Assembly (NCBI GenBank): GCA_002701145.1
Contig: PAEE01000045.1
Coordinates: 8,424 to 14,734, forward strand
Source: Methanobacteriota archaeon
Lineage (GTDB): Archaea > Thermoplasmatota > Poseidoniia > Poseidoniales > Poseidoniaceae
Length of the DNA: 6,311 nt
Reading direction: 5' to 3'
How positions within the stretch are numbered: position 1 is the stretch's first letter; every line of letters begins with the position of its first letter. Shown in pieces: positions 1-5,716 of the stretch. The notes under the pieces are model-generated. The model ran no database searches. It saw only the letters and a list, made by a program, of their open reading frames with translations, and was not told the DNA's origin. A program made the translations under genes and the position numbers.

Positions 1-6
1 TCACCC

Positions 7-618
7 ATGCTTGTTCTTATGTCACTTGACATCAGCATGAATGTCATTACTACCATGAACAATAGCATGAACATCATTGAACCACCCGGCGGGGTTGGTG
101 GAGGTGCAGACTGTCCGCTCATGCCCCAAGGGGGCATAACCCATCGCTTGAACGTTGCCACGCATTTGGACAACTGGGCGAAGGTCTCAAACATGCAAGC
201 CCTACACGCTAATCTCATGGACGACGACGGGAAGACTTGGCAACACACGCAACCAATGCCAATGCGAGGCTCTCCTTGCGTAGTTACTGAAGCAAACGCT
301 CTATCCTTTATCGAGAAGATGGAGTCGAAGAATAGAATCTTCTTGTTTTCAGATTCAGAGAGAGCTGTTCCCGGAGACTGGGGCTATCTTGCTAGTGTCA
401 GGCCAGGAGTTCCACCAGAAGGAATCATGGCTGAAGTCGATGCTTGGCTACGACAATATCCGGATGCTTGGTTGGCCGTTGACATGCGTGTTGGTGTTAT
501 ACCACCTGCAGTTCCGGGACTAGAGGATACACTTCGAACATTTCCTAGAGTAGTAATAGTGATCGTCTCAGACGATACCCGAGACTACACTTGGCCTCGC
601 TGGGAATATCCGCTCTAA
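7..618 (+). CDS. Hypothetical protein, start uncertain, possibly 5'-partial
   Basis: I do not recognise this protein. The frame has no stop between the left edge and the ATG at 7, so the gene may begin outside the window. Alternative in-frame ATGs lie at 19, 37, 55, 67 and 121, and none has a clear Shine-Dalgarno site. The first 25 or so residues are Met/Asn/Ile-rich and contain a small duplication, which looks unlike the rest, so a start near 67 or 121 is possible. From about residue 40 the composition is that of a normal soluble globular protein. There are alternating hydrophobic stretches (RIFLFSDSE, WLAVDMRVGV, RVVIVIVSDD) suggesting an alpha/beta fold, and many Trp residues. No signal peptide, membrane segment or metal-binding cysteine pair is visible. 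The TAA stop directly abuts the stop of the convergent gene on the other strand. That it is coding is supported by its length and protein-like composition; its function is unknown. Confidence 0.6.
   Translation: MLVLMSLDISMNVITTMNNSMNIIEPPGGVGGGADCPLMPQGGITHRLNVATHLDNWAKVSNMQALHANLMDDDGKTWQHTQPMPMRGSPCVVTEANALSFIEKMESKNRIFLFSDSERAVPGDWGYLASVRPGVPPEGIMAEVDAWLRQYPDAWLAVDMRVGVIPPAVPGLEDTLRTFPRVVIVIVSDDTRDYTWPRWEYPL
34..78 (+). repeat. Short imperfect direct repeat, 30-bp spacing
   Basis: The 15-mer AGCATGAATGTCATT at 34-48 recurs at 64-78 with two mismatches. In the reading frame the copies encode Ser-Met-Asn-Val-Ile and Ser-Met-Asn-Ile-Ile. This is either a small in-frame duplication in the N-terminus of the hypothetical protein or, if translation starts further in, part of its leader. 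Confidence 0.4.
562..576. repeat. Perfect 15-bp palindrome inside the 3' end of the hypothetical gene
   Basis: ATCGTCT, a central C, and AGACGAT form a perfect inverted repeat with 7-bp arms. It lies about 42 bases before the abutting stop codons of the two convergent genes. As RNA it could fold into a short stem on either strand. It is fully explained as codons (Ile-Val-Ser-Asp-Asp), and no oligo-T run follows it, so a terminator role is unsupported. Confidence 0.35.
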
Positions 619-3600
619 TCAGTATGCAAATCCACAAGATTCGCAAGTAGTAGCGTCAGCTGAATTGGTTGCACCACAGATAGGACAGTCCTTTTCTGAT
701 GCTTCTTCAGCAGGTGCTTCTTCTTCTGCAACTTCTTCAGCAGGTGCTTCTTCTTCTGCAACTTCTTCAGCAGGTGCTTCTTCAGTAGGCGCTTCTTCAG
801 CAGGTGCTTCTTCTTCTGCAGTTTCTTCAGCAGGTGAATCGTTAGCAACCCATGCTTCAGCAGCATTTTCGATTTCGACCTTCTTAAGATACATATTGTC
901 ATCATTGTCGAAGCCGACAGCGTGCCTTACGAAATCATCACGTAGGGATTCTTCAATACCATGTGAAGCCATTACTCTTAGCAGAACATCTTCTCTCCAC
1001 TTGTATCCAGCACCAGGTTCATCATCCGAGCCTTCATCTGATTCGTCTGGAGTTTCAGCTGTAGGAGTTGGCGGCATATCTTCATCCAATTCGTCTCCGA
1101 ATGTCACACCATGGAACTGATTTAGAACTTCAGCATCGACTTCGCCATCGCCCTTAATCTCGAAGGAAACTTCGAGGCGCTCTCCCTTGTCTACTACAGG
1201 AATTGACCAAACATTTGTGCTACCTAATTCAGAATCAGTAGTCTCGATTGTGACATCGTCTCTCTTGTTTCCACCAGCACCACGTACCGACCAATCCTTC
1301 AAATCAAAGTTTGATGGGAGAATATCGTTGATGCAAACGTCTTGTAGAGCAGTGTCTCCATTGTTCTCGAATAAGATCAATACTTCATATCGACCCTTAC
1401 CGCCCATAGGCATTACAGACTTACCTGCAGAGAAGTTTCGGCGATTGTGCCTTACACGTATAATTGGAACTTCATTGACTTCCCTGTCACAAGGTGGGCC
1501 ATACTGCTCTGCGCTAAATTCACAGCGAGCAGGACCGGCTATTGCCTCATTACCTGGACTTGGGTCTGGAGCGACTAGTGGGTAAGTGATTACAATACTC
1601 TTTCCAGGTGCTAAACCAATTGGCTTACCTGTTCCTATCTTCATTACCATAGTGTGTCCAGGACCATCTGGGCTCTTCATTTCCTTCTCGATAGTTACAC
1701 CTTGTGAAATTTCAGCCTTGAATTGGTCTTCAGTCAAATCGCTATTACCCACCTTGACTGAGATGTCCTCAATGGCTGGAGCTTCAAACAATCCAGGTAT
1801 ATCATCTGTAAGATAGAACCTGTTAATTGCAGATGAACCTTCATTCTTGATTGTAATTGTTGCAGATAAGTCATTCCTTCTATAGGATGGAAGAACATTC
1901 CTGCTGTATGATTTCTCCATGCTGGCATCCAATACTTCAAAGGTTGATGGTTGCAACTCAATCTTACCTTCTGTGGTATGTGTTGCACGAGGTAGAACTG
2001 TGTATCCTAAGTCCCATGTGAAATCTGGCTTACCATTACTTTCAACAGTAACGGTGTCGGATTCCCAACGTCCTTCTGGAAGTACATCCTCTGAAACATC
2101 GTTTACATCGAATAATAGACCGTCTTCTCCTTTCATTCTAACTTGCAATTTCACAAGATCGACTGTGAATGATGAACGGTTTTCGAATATTGTCTTACAT
2201 TCCCAATTATCTGGTCTCTCAGACTCTACAGAGTTGATGTAAGCGAAACCTCGACAGAAAGCATCTAGTTCTCTGAATGACAGAGTAGACAATGTCGCAT
2301 CTGCGTTGTAAGTTGCCTTAGCAACACCAGCCTTTACTGGCTTAATTCCATCAATATGTATGGTGCCTGACAAGGATAGAGTCTTGGATTCTCCGGCAGT
2401 TAGGTGTCCTACATCCCAAGTAAGTTCACCATCTTCAATTTCAGCTCCACCGGTAACAACCATGTTTAGTTGAGATGGTATATCTCTAGTTACTGTAACA
2501 TTGTTTAGAGATACTCCTGAAACATTCTGAACTTCGAGTTCCATATCCAATGGACCGCCTTCGCCGCCTTTAGCGACAGACAATGAGCGTGCTTGGTCTC
2601 GTGCAGGATTGGTGTCTAATCTTTCACTGAGAATTAGCATTCGACTATTCTTAACCTTGTATTTGGTAGAGAATTCCTTACGAGATTCAAGTTCATCAAC
2701 TTGTACATGGTCACCTGCTAAGTCTGTATTTAGGGTGTTATTCAACATTACATCGATATCATAAATCCTATCTGATTCAGAAGGATTTCTTACAGTTAGA
2801 ACTCCCTTGACATCTTGCTTTACAATTTCTCCGTCGGAATTAAGAGTTGATACTTCCTTCTCATGCAATGTTCCTTCCAACTTGTCACCAGGTACATCAT
2901 CAACTTCAGATGAGCGACGAATCTTTGCCCCTGCAGCGACGAAATCCTCGCCAACTGGGTTGATTGGGTCAAGTGGGTTAACAGCAGGAATATCTGATTC
3001 TTCCACTGCTACTTCACTAACAGGTGCTAGCAAATCTGCTGGTGGAGCCATTAGAGGGTCTGCTGCTGGTGGAGCCATTAGAGGGTCTGCCGGCGGAGCT
3101 GGAGGAGCCATCAAAGGATCAAATGCCGGTTCTGGAGGTGCGAGGAGTGCATCTGCCTCAACAGGCGGTGCAGGTGGTGCTTCCATTGGAGGCATCTCTG
3201 GTGGAGCCGGTGGCATCTCAGGAGGTGCAGGTGGCATCTCTGGAGGAGGTGCTGGCATTCCAGGTGGAGCTGCAGGCATACCAGGAGGAGCCGGTGGCAT
3301 CTCTGGTGGAGCCGGAGGCATCTCTGGAGGAGGTGCTGGCATACCAGGAGGTGCCGGAGGCATACCTGGCGGTGCTGGTGGCATCTCTGGTGGAGCCGGA
3401 GGCATCTCTGGTGGAGCCGGTGGCATCTCTGGAGGAGGTGCTGGCATACCAGGAGGTGCCGGAGGCATACCTGGCGGTGCAGGTGGCATCTCTGCAGGAG
3501 GTGCAGGCATACCCGGTGGAGCAGGAGGTGCTTCCATTGAAGGTAGACCTGGAGGTGCAGGAGGCATACCAGGAGGTGCAGGTGGCATTTCAGGAGGAGG

Positions 3601-3735
3601 AGCTGGCATACCCGGTGGGGCTGGCGGCATACCCGGTGGAGCAGGTGGCATTCCAGGTGGTGCTGGAGGCATTCCAGGAGGTGCAGGTGGCATTCCGGGT
3701 GGCATTGGTGGTTCATTTGGGTTTTCGTCGCTCAT
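619..3735 (-). CDS. Proline-rich, DUF11-like repeat protein with C-terminal zinc ribbon; function unknown
   Basis: This is a 1038-residue multidomain protein starting with ATG 6-7 bases after a strong Shine-Dalgarno site. Residues 15-180 are 22 heptads of the type MPPAPPG, MPPAPPE or MPAPPPE, broken once by LPSMEAPPAPPG. Residues about 206-233 hold three DPLMAPPA units. Residues about 285-865 are beta-rich with about five Ig-like segments (roughly 285-385, 396-465, 495-595, 615-725, 778-862). Several carry the DUF11-type pattern of Asn-rich turn, then Asp-Ile-Pro or Asp-Ile-Leu-Pro (VTRDIPSQL, LTDDIPGLF, INDILPSNF), then a Gly-Glu/Gly-Lys strand. Residues about 908-966 look helical. Residues 967-1013 are Glu/Ala/Pro repeats, and C1017, C1020, C1031 and C1034 form a rubredoxin-like zinc ribbon. 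There is no signal peptide or transmembrane segment, so I infer a cytoplasmic protein. The long disordered ends suggest a scaffold or tether, but that is inference. It is transcribed divergently from the GTPase and converges on the hypothetical gene with no gap. Confidence 0.93.
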   Translation of the reverse strand: MSDENPNEPPMPPGMPPAPPGMPPAPPGMPPAPPGMPPAPPGMPAPPPEMPPAPPGMPPAPPGLPSMEAPPAPPGMPAPPAEMPPAPPGMPPAPPGMPAPPPEMPPAPPEMPPAPPEMPPAPPGMPPAPPGMPAPPPEMPPAPPEMPPAPPGMPAAPPGMPAPPPEMPPAPPEMPPAPPEMPPMEAPPAPPVEADALLAPPEPAFDPLMAPPAPPADPLMAPPAADPLMAPPADLLAPVSEVAVEESDIPAVNPLDPINPVGEDFVAAGAKIRRSSEVDDVPGDKLEGTLHEKEVSTLNSDGEIVKQDVKGVLTVRNPSESDRIYDIDVMLNNTLNTDLAGDHVQVDELESRKEFSTKYKVKNSRMLILSERLDTNPARDQARSLSVAKGGEGGPLDMELEVQNVSGVSLNNVTVTRDIPSQLNMVVTGGAEIEDGELTWDVGHLTAGESKTLSLSGTIHIDGIKPVKAGVAKATYNADATLSTLSFRELDAFCRGFAYINSVESERPDNWECKTIFENRSSFTVDLVKLQVRMKGEDGLLFDVNDVSEDVLPEGRWESDTVTVESNGKPDFTWDLGYTVLPRATHTTEGKIELQPSTFEVLDASMEKSYSRNVLPSYRRNDLSATITIKNEGSSAINRFYLTDDIPGLFEAPAIEDISVKVGNSDLTEDQFKAEISQGVTIEKEMKSPDGPGHTMVMKIGTGKPIGLAPGKSIVITYPLVAPDPSPGNEAIAGPARCEFSAEQYGPPCDREVNEVPIIRVRHNRRNFSAGKSVMPMGGKGRYEVLILFENNGDTALQDVCINDILPSNFDLKDWSVRGAGGNKRDDVTIETTDSELGSTNVWSIPVVDKGERLEVSFEIKGDGEVDAEVLNQFHGVTFGDELDEDMPPTPTAETPDESDEGSDDEPGAGYKWREDVLLRVMASHGIEESLRDDFVRHAVGFDNDDNMYLKKVEIENAAEAWVANDSPAEETAEEEAPAEEAPTEEAPAEEVAEEEAPAEEVAEEEAPAEEASEKDCPICGATNSADATTCESCGFAY
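634..687 (-). other. C-terminal zinc-ribbon motif (CPIC-X10-CESC) of the large repeat protein
   Basis: The codons for C1017, C1020, C1031 and C1034 give two CxxC knuckles ten residues apart, four residues before the end of the protein. This matches the short zinc-ribbon module common at the ends of archaeal proteins. In such proteins it usually binds one zinc ion and mediates protein or nucleic acid contacts. Which applies here cannot be seen. Confidence 0.85.
697..837 (-). repeat. Glu/Ala/Pro-rich coding repeat with 30-bp tandem unit
   Basis: Residues 967-1013 consist of variations on APAEEVAEEE. At the DNA level 701-730 and 731-760 differ at only one base of 30, and the match runs on for about 20 bases of a third unit to about 781. 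The segment is strongly acidic and likely disordered. It links the helical region to the zinc ribbon. Confidence 0.85.
3036..3090 (-). repeat. 27-bp tandem coding repeat (Asp-Pro-Leu-Met-Ala-Pro-Pro-Ala)
   Basis: A 28-base string at 3036-3063 recurs exactly at 3063-3090, an offset of 27 bases or nine codons. It encodes two of the three DPLMAPPA-type units at residues about 206-233. The exact DNA identity points to recent duplication. Confidence 0.85.
3196..3693 (-). repeat. 21-bp coding tandem array: 22 Met/Pro heptads
   Basis: Residues 15-180 are 22 seven-residue units, mostly MPPAPPG or MPPAPPE, with every few units replaced by MPAPPPE. One 12-residue interruption (residues 64-75, LPSMEAPPAPPG) splits the array into 7 and 15 units, and a related MEAPPAPP follows the array. 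Many units differ at synonymous positions, which suggests the protein sequence is kept by selection. Others are identical at the DNA level, which suggests recent copying. Confidence 0.95.
3317..3480 (-). repeat. Higher-order 105-bp duplication within the heptad array
   Basis: A 59-base string at 3317-3375 is repeated without mismatch at 3422-3480. The offset is 105 bases, exactly five 21-base units. The similarity extends left to about 3290 with two mismatches. It shows that blocks of five heptads were duplicated together, by unequal recombination or replication slippage. Confidence 0.85.
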
Positions 3736-3741
3736 AATTAG

Positions 3742-3749
3742 ACCTCCTT
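3742..3749 (-). promoter_or_regulatory. Strong Shine-Dalgarno site of the repeat protein gene
   Basis: On the minus strand AAGGAGGT precedes the ATG at 3735 by six bases. It is a full match to the complement of the archaeal 16S rRNA 3' tail, which supports both the gene and this start codon. Confidence 0.85.
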
Positions 3750-3753
3750 CATA

Positions 3754-3768
3754 TGCCGCATGGCGGCA
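3754..3768. promoter_or_regulatory. Perfect palindrome in the leader of the repeat protein gene (possible operator or hairpin)
   Basis: TGCCGC-ATG-GCGGCA is an exact inverted repeat with 6-bp arms and a 3-base centre, GC-rich within an AT-richer intergenic region. It lies just upstream of the Shine-Dalgarno site and about 25 bases downstream of the minus-strand TATA-like element, where transcription would start. That position fits a repressor operator or a 5'-UTR hairpin. Neither is proven. Confidence 0.4.
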
Positions 3769-3789
3769 ATCTCTCCATCATTGCTTAGC

Positions 3790-3797
3790 GTATAACC
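3790..3797. promoter_or_regulatory. Possible TATA-like element shared by the divergent genes
   Basis: GTATAACC on the plus strand reads GGTTATAC on the minus strand, and both resemble weak archaeal TATA boxes. Transcription starts would fall near 3820 (+) and 3767 (-), giving leaders of about 30 bases before both chosen start codons. No clear BRE purine tract is visible, and the region is short, so this is only a candidate. Confidence 0.25.
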
Positions 3798-3852
3798 ATT
3801 GTGCGGACATTATCATAGGTGGAATAGTCAATGTTTAGCAAACGGTAGGTTG

Positions 3853-4698
3853 ATGAAGGGAGGACTGAGCCCACAAAATATGGTCGGATTAGATACTTCG
3901 TCGCCTCCTGTAATATTTGTCGTTGGAACCGCTGGTGCAGGCAAGTCTTCACTTGTCACCTCTTTTCAGAGATGGAGCCGATTTTTAGAGACTGAAGCAA
4001 TAGCAGTAAATCTCGACCCTGGTGCTGAAAGAGTACACTATGATGCTGAGTTTGACGTAAGAGATATTATTTCTCTTACTGAAGTCATGAACGAGTACGA
4101 TCTAGGACCAAACGGTGCACAGATTCTAGCCGCAGATTTAGTAGCAGCACAAGCTCTTGATGTTGCTGATGAATTACATGCACTCTCTGGAGAATTGATT
4201 ATCGTTGATACTCCAGGTCAGGTTGAGTTATTCGCATTCCGTGAGGCATCTTCTCACTTAATCGAGGTTTTGGGTCAAGACCAAGCTGCAATCATTTACT
4301 TATTCGACCCAATGCTTTCAAGAAGCCCATCTGGATTCGTATCTCAGATGCTATTATCCAGTATCGTTGAATTTAGACTAGGGTTGCCAACCAAGAACTT
4401 CCTTTCAAAGTCAGATCTTCTTGAAGAAGAAGAACTTGAGAAGATTCTAGAATGGTCTGAAAGACTTGAAATCCTAGAATTAGCATTGTATGACGAGGCT
4501 GGCGGACAAAGAACTGAATTCGCTATCAATCAACTTAGAATGATGCAACAGTTCTCACAATCACCTGGACTAACTCCTCTCTCTAGCGAAACCGAAGACG
4601 GAATGGCTGACGTACTGACATTCGCACAAGCGTTATTCGGTGGTATGAGCGATGCAAGAGACGGATTTGCGTCAGATATCGAACACGAAAAGAACTGA
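3853..4698 (+). CDS. GPN-loop GTPase (XAB1/Npa3-like ATP/GTP-binding family)
   Basis: GPN-loop GTPases are homodimeric GTPases. Their eukaryotic relatives assist nuclear import and assembly of RNA polymerase II, while the archaeal role is poorly known. From ATG 3853 the protein has 281 residues. The P-loop GTAGAGKS lies at 25-32, the family-defining Gly-Pro-Asn insertion at 85-87 (DLGPNGAQ), the G3 motif DTPGQVE at 119-125, the G4 motif SKSD at 185-188 (family members often have Ser/Thr in place of the usual Asn), and a G5-like PLSSETEDGM near 242. A longer frame starts at a TTG at 3799 but overlaps the likely promoter. ATG 3880 is a shorter alternative that leaves nine residues before the P-loop strand. 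ATG 3853 has only a weak upstream GGTAGG. The C-terminal tail after about residue 262 is acidic and variable. argF follows 45 bases downstream on the same strand, so the two are probably one operon. Confidence 0.93.
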   Translation: MKGGLSPQNMVGLDTSSPPVIFVVGTAGAGKSSLVTSFQRWSRFLETEAIAVNLDPGAERVHYDAEFDVRDIISLTEVMNEYDLGPNGAQILAADLVAAQALDVADELHALSGELIIVDTPGQVELFAFREASSHLIEVLGQDQAAIIYLFDPMLSRSPSGFVSQMLLSSIVEFRLGLPTKNFLSKSDLLEEEELEKILEWSERLEILELALYDEAGGQRTEFAINQLRMMQQFSQSPGLTPLSSETEDGMADVLTFAQALFGGMSDARDGFASDIEHEKN

Positions 4699-4730
4699 TT
4701 TTTGACCGATGTGTCTTTCAACCGTCCTCT

Positions 4731-4735
4731 AAGGG
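4731..4735 (+). promoter_or_regulatory. Probable weak ribosome binding site for argF at ATG 4744
   Basis: AAGGG lies eight bases before the ATG at 4744. It favours this start over the in-frame TTG at 4702, which sits three bases after the GTPase stop and has only T residues immediately upstream. Confidence 0.4.
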
Positions 4736-4743
4736 CAGTAGGC

Positions 4744-5715
4744 ATGGCTGACCATCTATTGGCTATTGATGACGTAGCAGAAGATTTTGAAGACATCCTA
4801 AATTGGGCTATTGAGTTCAAGAAAATGTGGAAATCAGGAGATGAAATAGCTCTGAACTTTTTCCCACTAGCGGATATGGCTGTTGGAAGTATCTATGAGA
4901 AACCAAGTACGAGAACTCGTGTCTCTTTCGAAGTTGGAATAAACAGACTGGGTGGATACCCTTTGACATTACTGAAAAATGACATTCAACTTGGTAAATC
5001 TGAAACCGTTGCAGACACAGCAAACGTGCTCTCTAGGTTTTTGGGTGCTATTACTTACCGATGTTTCGCACATGCCGACGTTGCAGAATTGGCTGCTAAC
5101 TCAAGCGTACCAGTTCTAAACGCACTATCTGACAAGCATCATCCTTGCCAAGCGGCTGCAGACTTAATGACAGTACTAGAGCACTTCAGTGACCGTAATG
5201 GACTCAAGGTTTCATGGGTTGGAGACGGTAACAATGTCTTGCATGACCTAATGCTAGCCTGTGGAATGTTGGGTATTGATTTCCACTATGCTTTCCCTAA
5301 GGGATTCGAGCCGGATAAAGGAATTGTTGCAAGAGCTGAAGACTTTGCCAAGGAGAATGGCTCAGAAATGGTTGGTACCAACGATCCAAAAGAAGCAGTA
5401 AAGGATACAAACGTAATCTACACAGATGTATTCATTTCAATGGGAGAGGAAGACATGAAGGACAAGTTAGCGGCATTTGATGGATTCCAAGTCAACATGG
5501 ATTTAGTTTCAGGAGCAAATGATAACTGGGCATTCATGCACTGTTTACCAGCTCACCGTGGTGATGAGGTTACTGATGCAGTAATGGACCACGCCAACAG
5601 TATTGTTTTCGACCAAGCAGAAAACAGAATGTGGGCACAGATGAGTCTTCTCGCATACTTAGTAGACAATGCTGCATGGGGAGCCATGGGCGAAATGATG
5701 GGCGTCGGCTTCTAA
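4744..5715 (+). CDS. argF: Ornithine carbamoyltransferase
   Basis: This enzyme transfers the carbamoyl group of carbamoyl phosphate to ornithine, giving citrulline in arginine biosynthesis. It is cytoplasmic and typically a trimer or a multiple of trimers. From ATG 4744 it has 323 residues, the usual family length. The carbamoyl phosphate loop STRTR is at 55-59 (EKPSTRTRVSFEV), an Arg at 106 fits the conserved site, HPCQ is at 133-136, the ornithine-binding TDVFISMG is at 227-234, and HCLPAHRGDEV is at 266-276 with the catalytic-site Cys267. The SMG signature separates it from aspartate carbamoyltransferase and supports ornithine as substrate. The frame is open back to a TTG at 4702, but the extra 14 residues have no family counterpart. 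It lies downstream of the GPN GTPase on the same strand. Its stop is one base from that of the convergent prenyltransferase gene. Confidence 0.97.
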   Translation: MADHLLAIDDVAEDFEDILNWAIEFKKMWKSGDEIALNFFPLADMAVGSIYEKPSTRTRVSFEVGINRLGGYPLTLLKNDIQLGKSETVADTANVLSRFLGAITYRCFAHADVAELAANSSVPVLNALSDKHHPCQAAADLMTVLEHFSDRNGLKVSWVGDGNNVLHDLMLACGMLGIDFHYAFPKGFEPDKGIVARAEDFAKENGSEMVGTNDPKEAVKDTNVIYTDVFISMGEEDMKDKLAAFDGFQVNMDLVSGANDNWAFMHCLPAHRGDEVTDAVMDHANSIVFDQAENRMWAQMSLLAYLVDNAAWGAMGEMMGVGF

Positions 5716-5716
5716 G

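Noticed and set aside
3196..3693. Regular repeat array as a possible CRISPR locus
   Set aside because: Units are 21 bases with no unique spacers and are in frame within a long coding gene; no cas genes are present.
619..3735. Surface-layer or secreted adhesin, suggested by DUF11-like domains
   Set aside because: The N-terminus (MSDENPNEPP) has no hydrophobic signal segment, there is no C-terminal membrane anchor, and the protein ends in a zinc ribbon.
2807..3838. A 343-residue glycine-rich open frame on the plus strand, plus two other long frames, across the repeat region
   Set aside because: They are mirror images of the 21-bp array: a repeat whose length is a multiple of three keeps several frames open. 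The minus-strand frame has the Shine-Dalgarno site, normal beta domains and a zinc ribbon; the others become low-quality sequence outside the repeats.
3799..3852. N-terminal extension of the GTPase from a TTG at 3799
   Set aside because: The 18 extra residues have no family counterpart before the P-loop, and the segment overlaps the probable promoter and leader.
4702..4743. TTG start for argF at 4702
   Set aside because: It adds 14 residues beyond the usual N-terminus and has no ribosome site; ATG 4744 gives normal length with AAGGG upstream.
4530..4820. Minus-strand open frame overlapping the GTPase and argF
   Set aside because: It lies antisense across two well-supported genes and shows no recognisable motif or ribosome site.
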